From positions 806,001 through 870,000 of the forward strand of contig OU015322.1 of the NCBI GenBank assembly GCA_907163225.1: DNA of 64,000 bases. Reading direction: 5' to 3'. This document shows positions 35,462-43,597 of the stretch, piece after piece (the stretch's first letter is position 1; each line of letters begins with the position of its first letter). Below the pieces are notes generated by a model. The model saw only the letters and a list, made by a program, of their open reading frames with translations, made no database searches and was not told the DNA's origin. Both the position numbers and the translations under genes were made by a program. This DNA comes from an uncultured Rhodocyclaceae bacterium (GTDB lineage: Bacteria; Pseudomonadota; Gammaproteobacteria; Burkholderiales; Rhodocyclaceae).

Positions 35462-36310
35462 TTACAAATCGAAAGCTACAGTCTCGGAATACAAATAATC
35501 AATATCCGCGGAATCAAGCGTCTGACTGAGAAACTGCTTTGGATTAAATCCGGTTCGTACTCGAGCCAGCTTTGGTAGTCGCCCCAGCACCCTTCTCTCA
35601 ATATGCGTTGTCATTATGCCTTGCCAGAAAAAATGCCAACCCAGACGGTTCAGATATTTGCCAAATATACATCCGTCACTGATGTAGATGATATTTGCAC
35701 AAGCCATGCCCTTGAATCGCCCTGGCTTGTAAATAACGTGACACCAATCGGCCTGCCCACCAACAACCAAGTGCTTCAACCAGGGAAAGGACGAATGATC
35801 CCGCCAAATATTGGCCATCGAGTCGGAAAGCACTCTCTCGATCTGGTCAGAGTCGGTCACCACACGTCCGCGAAAGGGATGAATGGGCAAATTGGGAACT
35901 ACCGCAACCCCTTCTTCCAATGCCTTGAATTTGAGGAACTGAAGTGCGCCGGCAACAATCTTAGTCGGGGAAAAATCAGTAAAGTGATACCCCGCCTGTC
36001 CAACGACACTCATTGCCAATTGCATGCTGTATTTGCGATGGCTATCTAGAACGCACCAACTGGTAATATTACAAAAACTTTCTTTCTGGCCACGGATAGT
36101 CCGGTCGGCATAGAGCGCGCCGATTCCTCCAACAACCTTCCCTTCATCCCGCATCAGGAAGCCGTAGTTAGGGCGAACAGCTCCCCAGTTGGCCTTTAAG
36201 CCCGAAATCCAGTCTTTGGCCGTCCGCTTCGCAGGCATATGTTCTTCGAGAAAGGCCGCAAACTCTGGCAGAGTCGCGTCAAAAATTGGTTCGATAATCG
36301 GTTTTGCCAT
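35462..36310 (-). CDS. GNAT-like protein at the end of the acyl-carrier cassette
   Basis: This 282-residue protein has weak similarity to GNAT-fold acyltransferases: NYGFLMRDEGKVVGGIGALY resembles the central strand pair, followed by CVLDSHRKYSMQLAMSVV at the place of the acyl-CoA loop. The canonical R/Q-x-x-G-x-G/A signature is not intact, so the donor may differ (for example acyl-ACP). The start at 36310 (MAKPIIEP) lies 13 bases after the hydrolase 1 stop; a longer TTG frame would overlap it deeply. It is probably the last gene of the minus-strand cassette containing two ACPs and the E1/E2 enzymes. Confidence 0.65.
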   Translation of the reverse strand: MAKPIIEPIFDATLPEFAAFLEEHMPAKRTAKDWISGLKANWGAVRPNYGFLMRDEGKVVGGIGALYADRTIRGQKESFCNITSWCVLDSHRKYSMQLAMSVVGQAGYHFTDFSPTKIVAGALQFLKFKALEEGVAVVPNLPIHPFRGRVVTDSDQIERVLSDSMANIWRDHSSFPWLKHLVVGGQADWCHVIYKPGRFKGMACANIIYISDGCIFGKYLNRLGWHFFWQGIMTTHIERRVLGRLPKLARVRTGFNPKQFLSQTLDSADIDYLYSETVAFDL

Positions 36311-36323
36311 GATATTCAATACG

Positions 36324-37229
36324 CTACTTGCTGTCTTTGACGATGCCTTGACTTGGCGCCAGAGCCAGAAGCCAATCGATTCCCCACTCGGCAACTTGAT
36401 CGCGCCATTCTCTGCTTGAAAATGTATGGTCAGCGTATTTAAGATCGTGGCGAACCAAGGAGCGCGCAGCAAGGTGTTTGCGCCATGCTGGTACGGCTTG
36501 CAGCAGATCATCAAACTCCCTGGAGATCAGATCCCGTCCGCTCATCACCAGCATGATCCGGCCGTTGAACCGTGATAGTCCATCAAGCATCCGGTCGGGA
36601 AGTGGCCTGAGATCTAAATCAGGTGCAGCACTCCGTTCGGCCTTATCCTGCCCTCCCTCAACCTGTCCACGAGCGAGGGAGATCATCTGCAAGGCAGAGC
36701 GAATCGAATCAAGAAAGTCGAATTTCAGGCTAACCACCTTTGCCCAGAATGACCGTTGGGTAAGCCTGTTCAAGTAGTAGTGTTTCACAACCGCTTTTGC
36801 CTGCCCCTGCTCGGTTCGCACCCATGGATTGAGCATGACGATGCCATTGACGCGTGGATCCTTGTGGGCATAGACCAATGATGCAGAGCAGGCATTGCAC
36901 TCGCCCCAAAGAACGACTTGTTTCAGCGAAGGCGTTTCTTCAAAAAACCGATTGAGGGCTGCGCCGATATCGTCTTCGGTATTTTCAAAATCGAGGTATT
37001 CACCGTAGCTGTCTCCCATCCCGCTGAAGTCGAACCGGAATACTGGGAAGCCTTGGGCCGATATTTTCCGCGCCCAAAGCACCAGTTGCCGGTGGCCACC
37101 GATGCGGTATTGAGGACCACCGGCAACCATTACCAGTACGCCGACTTCCTGATTACCCGCAGCAGGATGAAGCATGCCCACCAAAGGTGACCCGCCTGCA
37201 CGTTCTATAACTATGGGTTTTTCGTTCAT
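36324..37229 (-). CDS. Exosortase A-associated hydrolase 1 (alpha/beta hydrolase)
   Basis: This 301-residue alpha/beta-hydrolase belongs to a family known only beside exosortase A. The strand-turn VLVMVAGGPQYRIGGHRQ is followed by FRFDFSGMGDSYGEY, and the nucleophile elbow reads WGECNACSAS, placing Cys111 where Ser is usual. The C terminus has KYADHTFSSREWRDQ, giving a candidate catalytic His. It starts in an ATGA overlap with hydrolase 2. A thioesterase or acyl-transfer role on the neighbouring acyl carrier proteins is plausible, but the substrate is unknown. Confidence 0.87.
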   Translation of the reverse strand: MNEKPIVIERAGGSPLVGMLHPAAGNQEVGVLVMVAGGPQYRIGGHRQLVLWARKISAQGFPVFRFDFSGMGDSYGEYLDFENTEDDIGAALNRFFEETPSLKQVVLWGECNACSASLVYAHKDPRVNGIVMLNPWVRTEQGQAKAVVKHYYLNRLTQRSFWAKVVSLKFDFLDSIRSALQMISLARGQVEGGQDKAERSAAPDLDLRPLPDRMLDGLSRFNGRIMLVMSGRDLISREFDDLLQAVPAWRKHLAARSLVRHDLKYADHTFSSREWRDQVAEWGIDWLLALAPSQGIVKDSK

Positions 37230-38077
37230 TTCTCTGGCCGCAACAGTTCTACCCAGTCAGATGTTTTTTTCACAAGATCGGGAGCAAGAAACCGTTCATA
37301 GAGTGCCCAGAATGCGGCGCCGTCAAAAGGAATGACCTCAGCGGTTCTTCCCGATGACTTCCAAGCGGTAAGAAGTTTTTCGCTGGCAGGAGATATCGTA
37401 TTTTCTTCCCCATTACCTTTTTCAAGCCAGGCTATTGACACCGACTCGGATGGAAACGACTCGCTTACTCGCAGATTCTCGATGGACGTGGCTAGTTCAG
37501 GGTGAATGTCGTAACCAGCCACTTCAATGCTATTACCTTCTGCCAATTGTGCCCGCATTCCTGCCGTAGTGTCTTTCGGTATATCGGTTCGGTCCATATT
37601 GGCAGCGATCCGCATACGCATGAATTGGGTGAGGCACGATTTGCCGTCTACGACGGGTTGCCAGGCGATTAATGTTCGCTTTTTTTGATCCAGATGTAGT
37701 GCGTTGAGGGCCAATGCAACTCCTAAACGAATACCGAGAAGTCCTATACATCCACCTGGCTGTGCGTCAAGCCATTCAATTCCTTGACGCACATTTTCAA
37801 TCCAGATGTCCCAACGTGCATCACCATGCTCACCATCACTCTCGCCGGTACCATACAGATCGATGACCAGCGTACCAACCCCAAGTTGTGCCAGAGCCTG
37901 AGCTTGCGTGGTGACCATGCTGCGGCAGCGATTCATCTCCTCATTGAAAGCGGGGACGACAAGTACGTTGCCCCAAGGCTCTGCGTCGCCGTTAGGTGCA
38001 TGATAAAGAGCGAAAATCCGCCCAATGCCGCTGGACAGAAAAAAGGGGCGCAGTGAAGATGCTGTGGTTACCAACAA
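37226..38077 (-). CDS. Exosortase A-associated hydrolase 2 (alpha/beta hydrolase)
   Basis: This 283-residue alpha/beta-hydrolase fold protein is paired with hydrolase 1. LVVPAFNEEMNRCRSM and VIDLYGTGESDGEHGDARW match the family; the elbow is LLGIRLGVAL, with Arg117 at the nucleophile position, so classical Ser hydrolysis is unlikely. No ATG fits: the frame can extend to a TTG at 38131, overlapping the ACP gene, but the TTG at 38077 (or 38074), with GAG about 9 bases upstream, agrees better with the family N terminus RPFFLSSG. The two hydrolases overlap by ATGA. They may form a complex. Confidence 0.82.
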   Translation of the reverse strand: MLVTTASSLRPFFLSSGIGRIFALYHAPNGDAEPWGNVLVVPAFNEEMNRCRSMVTTQAQALAQLGVGTLVIDLYGTGESDGEHGDARWDIWIENVRQGIEWLDAQPGGCIGLLGIRLGVALALNALHLDQKKRTLIAWQPVVDGKSCLTQFMRMRIAANMDRTDIPKDTTAGMRAQLAEGNSIEVAGYDIHPELATSIENLRVSESFPSESVSIAWLEKGNGEENTISPASEKLLTAWKSSGRTAEVIPFDGAAFWALYERFLAPDLVKKTSDWVELLRPEK

Positions 38078-38102
38078 AATAGTGATCTCGTGTTGCAGTG
38101 GA

Positions 38103-38372
38103 CTAAATGAGTCCTTTTTTTCGGAGTACAAACTCAGCCATTCGCGTCAGCGTACCGAGGTTGTCGATATTGATTTCCTCTTGTGCCAGAGGAATTTCGT
38201 AAGTTTTTTCGTACCAGGCAATTAATTCGAGGAGGCCCGTCGAGTCGATAAGGCCGGTTGCTGGGATGATGTCGTCGAGTCCCAGTTCGGAAGCATCATC
38301 TCCGGTCTGCGCTGCGATTTCGACGACTTTGGCCTTGATTTCAGCTTCAATCGATTCTTTATTTAGTGCCAT
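38103..38372 (-). CDS. Acyl carrier protein (cassette ACP 1)
   Basis: This 89-residue acidic helical protein carries the phosphopantetheine attachment motif GLIDSTGLLEL with Ser44. Four-helix ACP spacing is visible, from IEAEIKAKVVEIAAQ to TLTRMAEFVLRKK. It is encoded 15 bases after the E2 gene, suggesting that it accepts or passes on the acyl group made by the dehydrogenase. Small dedicated ACPs are common in exosortase A loci. Loading by the phosphopantetheinyl transferase of the host is assumed. Confidence 0.9.
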   Translation of the reverse strand: MALNKESIEAEIKAKVVEIAAQTGDDASELGLDDIIPATGLIDSTGLLELIAWYEKTYEIPLAQEEINIDNLGTLTRMAEFVLRKKGLI

Positions 38373-38387
38373 CTCTGTTCCCTTGAG

Positions 38388-39497
38388 TCAGTTATTTTTT
38401 GGCAGTGCGATTTTCTTTAGCGCTGCGACGACCTGCCCGCCGTTCAAGACACGGTGGTCGTAACTCGCCCCTAGCACCCCCTTCCCGCCTTGCCCTGCAG
38501 CATGCGCGACCATGAACGCAGTATGTGGCGGCAAAATCGGAATGTGCCGTGTCACCTTCCAGCGCTCCATACTGGAAAACCCGATCGTGGCTCCTGAGGC
38601 CTCCGATTCACGCAGATTGTGACCTGCAGCACGGCGCAGCACATCGCCGAGTGCGTTGACGAAGCCGAACTCGTCCTGCTCCTGAGCGTCCCGGACCACC
38701 GCCAAATACAGCGCGTCCCCAGCCTGAATGGTGAAACCCAGGTTGACCGGAGCGTATTCGAAACGCTTGTTGCCAACCATGGTTGCGTTCAAGCGCGGGA
38801 TTTTCCGTGCGACTTCCACCATGCGCCATGCCATCAGTGGCAACAAGGGCGGCATCAGCAAGCCTTTGGCATCCTGAAACTGCTTGGCGTACTCAGCCCA
38901 CGGCGCGAGATCGTAGTCGATCTCAATATAACCGGGCACGGCGAAATCGCGATGCCAGGTTACCGTGGCCGCCATGCCTTTTTCTTCGCGGGTAAGATTG
39001 ACCGGGTTGCCTTGAACATCAGGCAGCCCGTCGACCAGTTGCGTCGCGCCAGCATCTTTTGGTTCTGTCTTTGCACCACCGAGTACCGACAAATAGCGCT
39101 CGACAGCCTCGACAGTGATTCTTCCATCTACCGGCGGTATGACATCGGCTTGCAGCCCGTTTTTTTGCAGGAGCAAACGAGCCTTGGACGTAATTTGAGA
39201 ACTGCGGGAAGCAGATTGCCCGACTGCAACCTCCTCAAGCGCCGGGATTGCCTCGTCCTTGGTATTACCAAGCCAGAGCATGATGCTGCCGACCCGAACA
39301 ACTTCCTCAGCCTTAGCGACGAAACCAAGGACAAAGCCAGCCGAGGGGGCGGTTACATCGAGAACGGCCTTGTCAGTCTCGACCTGACCAACAACCTGGT
39401 CAGCCTGGACCTTGTCACCAATGCTCACGTCAAAGGACAGGACTTTGACTTCGTCATCATTATTGTTAATTCGCGGTACGTAAATTGGAGTTGCCAT
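38388..39497 (-). CDS. 2-oxo-acid dehydrogenase E2 (lipoyl acyltransferase)
   Basis: This 369-residue E2-type protein has an N-terminal lipoyl domain with GQVETDKAVLDV (lipoyl Lys43) and a subunit-binding segment around SRSSQITSKARLLLQKNG. The catalytic acetyltransferase domain starts near residue 165. The active-site block reads SYDHRVLNGGQVV: the His is kept but the usual Asp of H-x-x-x-D-G is Asn. It follows the fused E1 gene by 17 bases and precedes an ACP gene. No E3 is encoded nearby, so lipoamide dehydrogenase must come from elsewhere. The acyl acceptor may be CoA or the neighbouring ACP. Confidence 0.9.
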   Translation of the reverse strand: MATPIYVPRINNNDDEVKVLSFDVSIGDKVQADQVVGQVETDKAVLDVTAPSAGFVLGFVAKAEEVVRVGSIMLWLGNTKDEAIPALEEVAVGQSASRSSQITSKARLLLQKNGLQADVIPPVDGRITVEAVERYLSVLGGAKTEPKDAGATQLVDGLPDVQGNPVNLTREEKGMAATVTWHRDFAVPGYIEIDYDLAPWAEYAKQFQDAKGLLMPPLLPLMAWRMVEVARKIPRLNATMVGNKRFEYAPVNLGFTIQAGDALYLAVVRDAQEQDEFGFVNALGDVLRRAAGHNLRESEASGATIGFSSMERWKVTRHIPILPPHTAFMVAHAAGQGGKGVLGASYDHRVLNGGQVVAALKKIALPKNN

Positions 39498-39514
39498 TTA
39501 TTTGCTTCCTGAAA

Positions 39515-41500
39515 CTACAGTAAGTCCATAACTGCCAAGACGATTGCATCCTCGTCCGGCAGCTGGGCGCTTTCCATGCTGCGAGCCGAGGCAATCGGCA
39601 CCGGCGCGCTGCCCAGGCGACCAACTTTGCCGTTATAGCCATTCTCGGTAAGCGTTGCCAATACTTCAGCGCTGAAACCAAATTGATGGTGCGCCTCTTC
39701 AATGACAAGAATCCGCGGCCGATTCAACAAGATATTCAACAGCGAAAAACGCGGAAGCGGAGCCAGCAGCGCCGGCGCTATGATTTCCACGGTCAACTCT
39801 TCATTTTCTTCCAAAATGCGTGCCGCTTTTTCAGCGATCGGCAGCATGCCACCATACGACAACAAGGTGATGTCAGGATCGAGGCTTCCGCTGCGGAGGG
39901 TCGGAAACAGTTCGGCGCCAAGATCAGCGACGTCGCAAGGAATCGCTTCGTACAGCTGTACATCCAGTTTTTCCCCGTAGAGCAATTTGTGCTCAAGAAA
40001 CAGTGTTGGATTGGGCCAACGAGTCGATGCGTCGATCAGCAACTGACCAATATTGTGCCGATGGCTGCCGAAGAGCACCGTTAAACCGGGTACCGAGACA
40101 AATATATTTTCAGGGCTTTGGCTATGGGTCGGCCCATAGCCGCGCCGGCCACCGCATGGCGCTCGAATGATGATGGGCACCGGCGACTCGGCGAACATGC
40201 TGGGAAACTTCACGGCATGGTTGTAGATCTGATCCATACACAGGGTCAGGAAATCCGCAAACATGATCTCGACGATCGGCTTTTTCCCCGCCATCGCCAA
40301 GCCGATACCCGCCCCAGTAATGCCCGCCTCGCTAATTGGAGTGGAAATGACTCGACCCTTGAATTTCTCCGATAGCCCGGCGGTGACCTTGAAGGCACCA
40401 CCATAGGGATCGTGCAGATCCTCGCCAAGGAGCACGACGTTTTGGTCATGCTCGAGAAGTTTATGGAGCGCATCATTGAGAGCCATTCTGACGTTCGACG
40501 AACTTGAATCGGCCTTGGGAAAATTGATGCTAACCGACGGAATGAATGAATGCTCAGGCACCTGATCAAAACTTGCCAAACTTGACGCAAGCGCCTTTTT
40601 CTCAACTTCAGCCAGGAACGACTTGCATGCCGATTCAATTGCTGCAACCTGTTCATCGGAAAGCTGCTTCCGTAACGCCATTAGCGGATCGGCTGCAGAA
40701 AGCTCTTCTCGTTCAAGGGCATCCCTGAGGTCATCGCCCTTGCTGTGCGGCCCGAGGCGGCCCGTGTCGATGACCAGCATTCCGGGGCGTCCACTGTTGC
40801 GGGTGTCCTGAACAACACGTTCGACCTGTTCTGAGAAGTTCTCATCGCGATCACTCAGGCGCCAAGCGGCGAGCCCGAATGCTTTTCCTCGCGCCACTAT
40901 ATCGCCGCCAATGGTGTCACGAGTATAGGTGGTCTGTGCAATACCGTTATGTTCGACGACGAAAAGTACCGGTGCATTCCAGATTGAAGCCAGGTTCATG
41001 CTCTCATAGAGCATGCCCTCACCTAGCGTGCCGTCACCGATGATGACGGCCACGACTCCTTGACTGGACCTTGAATTCACTTCTGTCGCCAAACCAACGC
41101 CAATGCCGGTCATCCCAGCCTGGACGCCATTGCTATGAAAATTGCGATAAGCCAAATGCTGACTTCCGCCATAGCCCGAACAGACACCAGCCTGACGCCC
41201 CACGATTTCCGCAACCAGGCCAAGAAAATCCCCGGAATACGTCAGAAAATGACCGTGGTTTCGGTGATTCGAAAGGACATAGTCATCCGGGTGATTCAAC
41301 GCCCGGACTACGGACATTTGACACAGCTCCTGACCGAGACACGTATGTGTCGTACCGGAAACCAAGCCCCGCCCAAACAAGTCAAGGATCAGCTTTTCGG
41401 TTTCCCGAATCAGGTAGCCATATGAAAACAAGCCAAGAGGGGAGCGATCGATTACAGGCTTTCCCCATGTATCGAAACGTACAATTTCGGAAATATCCAT
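39515..41500 (-). CDS. Fused E1 alpha-beta subunit of a 2-oxo-acid dehydrogenase
   Basis: This 661-residue thiamin-diphosphate enzyme joins E1-alpha (about residues 20-330) and E1-beta (about 345-661). The ThDP motif is GDGTLGEG (GDG at 155-157) with Asn185 in VVEHNG. The beta part contains VVLLGEDLHDPYGGAF and PISEAGITGAGIGLAM. The start at 41500 (MDISEIVRF) avoids overlap with the upstream ACP gene, which a longer frame would invade. It decarboxylates a 2-oxo acid and passes the acyl group to E2. Substrate pocket residues cannot be read confidently; pyruvate, branched-chain oxo acids or acetoin are options. Confidence 0.9.
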   Translation of the reverse strand: MDISEIVRFDTWGKPVIDRSPLGLFSYGYLIRETEKLILDLFGRGLVSGTTHTCLGQELCQMSVVRALNHPDDYVLSNHRNHGHFLTYSGDFLGLVAEIVGRQAGVCSGYGGSQHLAYRNFHSNGVQAGMTGIGVGLATEVNSRSSQGVVAVIIGDGTLGEGMLYESMNLASIWNAPVLFVVEHNGIAQTTYTRDTIGGDIVARGKAFGLAAWRLSDRDENFSEQVERVVQDTRNSGRPGMLVIDTGRLGPHSKGDDLRDALEREELSAADPLMALRKQLSDEQVAAIESACKSFLAEVEKKALASSLASFDQVPEHSFIPSVSINFPKADSSSSNVRMALNDALHKLLEHDQNVVLLGEDLHDPYGGAFKVTAGLSEKFKGRVISTPISEAGITGAGIGLAMAGKKPIVEIMFADFLTLCMDQIYNHAVKFPSMFAESPVPIIIRAPCGGRRGYGPTHSQSPENIFVSVPGLTVLFGSHRHNIGQLLIDASTRWPNPTLFLEHKLLYGEKLDVQLYEAIPCDVADLGAELFPTLRSGSLDPDITLLSYGGMLPIAEKAARILEENEELTVEIIAPALLAPLPRFSLLNILLNRPRILVIEEAHHQFGFSAEVLATLTENGYNGKVGRLGSAPVPIASARSMESAQLPDEDAIVLAVMDLL

Positions 41501-41579
41501 CAAGCAAATCCAACGTTGACTAAGTGAATCATGGGCTGTGATTGTGAAAGCTCCGGGATTGTCGATAGCCCACAGCCTG

Positions 41580-41834
41580 TCATTTCCCGTCCGCCTTTCG
41601 CTGCACAAAAGCGATCAACGACCCCAAGGTAGCAAAAACTGCTCCGTCAATCTCATCGTCTTCAACCGAGCACCCGAAGCGCTCTTCGATGGCTGAAATA
41701 ATAGCGATGACTGCCATTGAATCCAATTCCGGAACACTGCCCAGCAATATAGTATCTTCGTCAAACGTAGAGGCTCTTCCTTCCAGGTGAAGAACATCGT
41801 CGAGCATAGAAACTACTTCACGCTTAAAATTCAT
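41580..41834 (-). CDS. Acyl carrier protein, exosortase A system type (cassette ACP 2)
   Basis: This 84-residue ACP has the attachment motif VPELDSMAVIAII with Ser39. The start at 41834 (MNFKREVVSML) has AGGA 7 bases upstream; the GTG further upstream gives only a 10-residue extension. It heads the minus-strand acyl cassette and is divergent from the acyl-CoA ligase gene, its likely loading enzyme in the exosortase-associated pathway. The sequence is clearly different from ACP 1 (different acidic surface and length), so they are not recent duplicates. Confidence 0.9.
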   Translation of the reverse strand: MNFKREVVSMLDDVLHLEGRASTFDEDTILLGSVPELDSMAVIAIISAIEERFGCSVEDDEIDGAVFATLGSLIAFVQRKADGK

Positions 41835-41910
41835 TTTTATTCCTGATGGAAGTTCAGCAACCACTGTATCCGAGTCCCCTACAGAACTCCGTGAGATACT
41901 TCACAAGACG

Positions 41911-41947
41911 TCGCCCTAGTTATGTGTCATCGTAATTCACAGGGCGA
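41911..41947. promoter_or_regulatory. Inverted repeat in the divergent ACP / ligase promoter region
   Basis: TCGCCCT (41911-41917) and AGGGCGA (41941-41947) form a 7-bp inverted repeat with a 23-base spacer, placed between the divergent ACP 2 and acyl-CoA ligase starts. It could be a shared operator, or a chance repeat. No clear sigma-70 promoter with good spacing was found on either strand. Confidence 0.35.
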
Positions 41948-41973
41948 AGTTTAACATTTGACACGAGCTATTG

Positions 41974-43590
41974 ATGACTGAATCTACCCTTTTACATGAA
42001 CTGATTTTCAACGCGAGAGATCGATCAGAAGAGACTCCTGCGCTCAGCGATGGGAAAGTCACGCTATGTTATCGAGAGCTGGCTGCACTTACATCGCGGT
42101 TTGCTTCTGCGTTGAGCGGTTTTGGCCTTGCGCGCGGGGAACGTGTTGCCATCTACCTTGAAAAACGCGTTGAAACCGTTGTAGCCAGTTTTGGCTCGCC
42201 GGCGGCAGGTGGGGTATTTGTACCGATCAATCCTATACTGAAGCCAGAACAGGTGGGCTACATCCTGCGCGATTGCAACGTGCGCATACTGGTCACTTCG
42301 ACCGAACGTTTGAACCTGCTGCAAGACACGCTAGCTACCTGCCACGACTTGCGTCTTGTCGTGGTTTTGGACAGCAAAGGGGTGCTCCCAACGCATTCAC
42401 CGGTCAAACTTTTCTGGTGGAGCGAGTTCCTGGAGCAGGACTGCCCGGTAACGAACCGCGTGATTGACGCTGACCCTGCTAGCATCCTCTACACCTCCGG
42501 CAGTACTGGCAAACCGAAAGGGGTCGTGCTTTCGCATAGAAACATGGTTGCAGGTGCCAAAAGTGTGGCGAGCTACCTTGAAAATCGTGCGGATGACACG
42601 CTTTTGGCTGCCCTACCCCTGTCTTTTGATGCCGGATTCAGCCAGCTGACAACTGCATTCCACGCAGGTGCACGGGTTGTCTTACTGAATTACCTCTTGC
42701 CCAGAGATGTGCTTAAGGCAATCGAGCGCGAAAAGGTCACTGGTCTGACGGCGGTTCCACCGCTCTATATTCAGCTAACGCAGCTAACCTGGCCTGAAAG
42801 CATCACCGAGCATCTGCGCTACTTCGCCAACACCGGCGGCCGCATGCCACGCGAAACGCTGGAGGCATTGCGCCGTCATCTGCCAAAAACCAAGCCTTTC
42901 CTTATGTACGGGTTGACCGAGGCGTTCCGCTCGACATTTTTGCCGCCGGAAGAGGTTGACCGTAGGCCGGACTCAATAGGCAAGGCAATTCCGAATGCCG
43001 AAATTCTGGTGCTGCGCGAGGACGGCTCTCCCAGCGCCCCGAACGAGCCAGGCGAATTGGTGCACCGTGGCGCCTTGGTCGGCATGGGTTACTGGAACGA
43101 TCCGGAAAAAACGGCTGAACGCTACAAACCGCTACCGGTCCATGCGCCTGGCCGCGAGGCCGGGTTGGTCCTGCCCGAGATGGCAGTATTCTCGGGCGAT
43201 ACCGTACGAATGGACGAAGAAGGTTTTCTGTATTTCATTGGCCGTCGCGACGAAATGATGAAGACATCCGGCTACCGGGTCAGCCCGACTGAGGTCGAAG
43301 AAATCCTTTACGCAACTAAGCTGGTCGGCGAATGCGTCGCCTTTGGCGTGGACGACGACCGATTGGGGCATGCCATTCAAGTAATCGCCACCCCGCCTGC
43401 TGGCGGGATTCTTGACGCGAACGCATTGCTGAACGAATGCAGAGTCCGCATGCCAGCCTATATGGTGCCCAGTGGCATCGAGGTGCGGGAAGGCCCGTTG
43501 CCTCGAAACCCGAACGGCAAAATTGACCGAAAAACGCTGTCGACCGCGTGGGTCGAGCAGAAAATCAATAAACTCTCTCATTTAGCCTGA
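41974..43590 (+). CDS. Acyl-CoA ligase (AMP-forming), exosortase A associated
   Basis: This 538-residue ANL-superfamily adenylating enzyme has the P-loop motif LYTSGSTGKPKGVV, then LPLSFDAGFSQLTTAF, the YGLTEAFRST motif, and SGDTVRMDEEGFLYFIGRRD with the hinge. The C-terminal catalytic Lys region is NPNGKIDRKTL. It activates a carboxylic or amino acid and probably loads it onto the divergently encoded ACP. The family is specific to exosortase A loci. The start at 41974 (MTESTLLHEL) is preferred over the TTG one codon earlier. The PLP decarboxylase follows 7 bases later. Confidence 0.92.
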   Translation: MTESTLLHELIFNARDRSEETPALSDGKVTLCYRELAALTSRFASALSGFGLARGERVAIYLEKRVETVVASFGSPAAGGVFVPINPILKPEQVGYILRDCNVRILVTSTERLNLLQDTLATCHDLRLVVVLDSKGVLPTHSPVKLFWWSEFLEQDCPVTNRVIDADPASILYTSGSTGKPKGVVLSHRNMVAGAKSVASYLENRADDTLLAALPLSFDAGFSQLTTAFHAGARVVLLNYLLPRDVLKAIEREKVTGLTAVPPLYIQLTQLTWPESITEHLRYFANTGGRMPRETLEALRRHLPKTKPFLMYGLTEAFRSTFLPPEEVDRRPDSIGKAIPNAEILVLREDGSPSAPNEPGELVHRGALVGMGYWNDPEKTAERYKPLPVHAPGREAGLVLPEMAVFSGDTVRMDEEGFLYFIGRRDEMMKTSGYRVSPTEVEEILYATKLVGECVAFGVDDDRLGHAIQVIATPPAGGILDANALLNECRVRMPAYMVPSGIEVREGPLPRNPNGKIDRKTLSTAWVEQKINKLSHLA

Positions 43591-43597
43591 ATACAGA

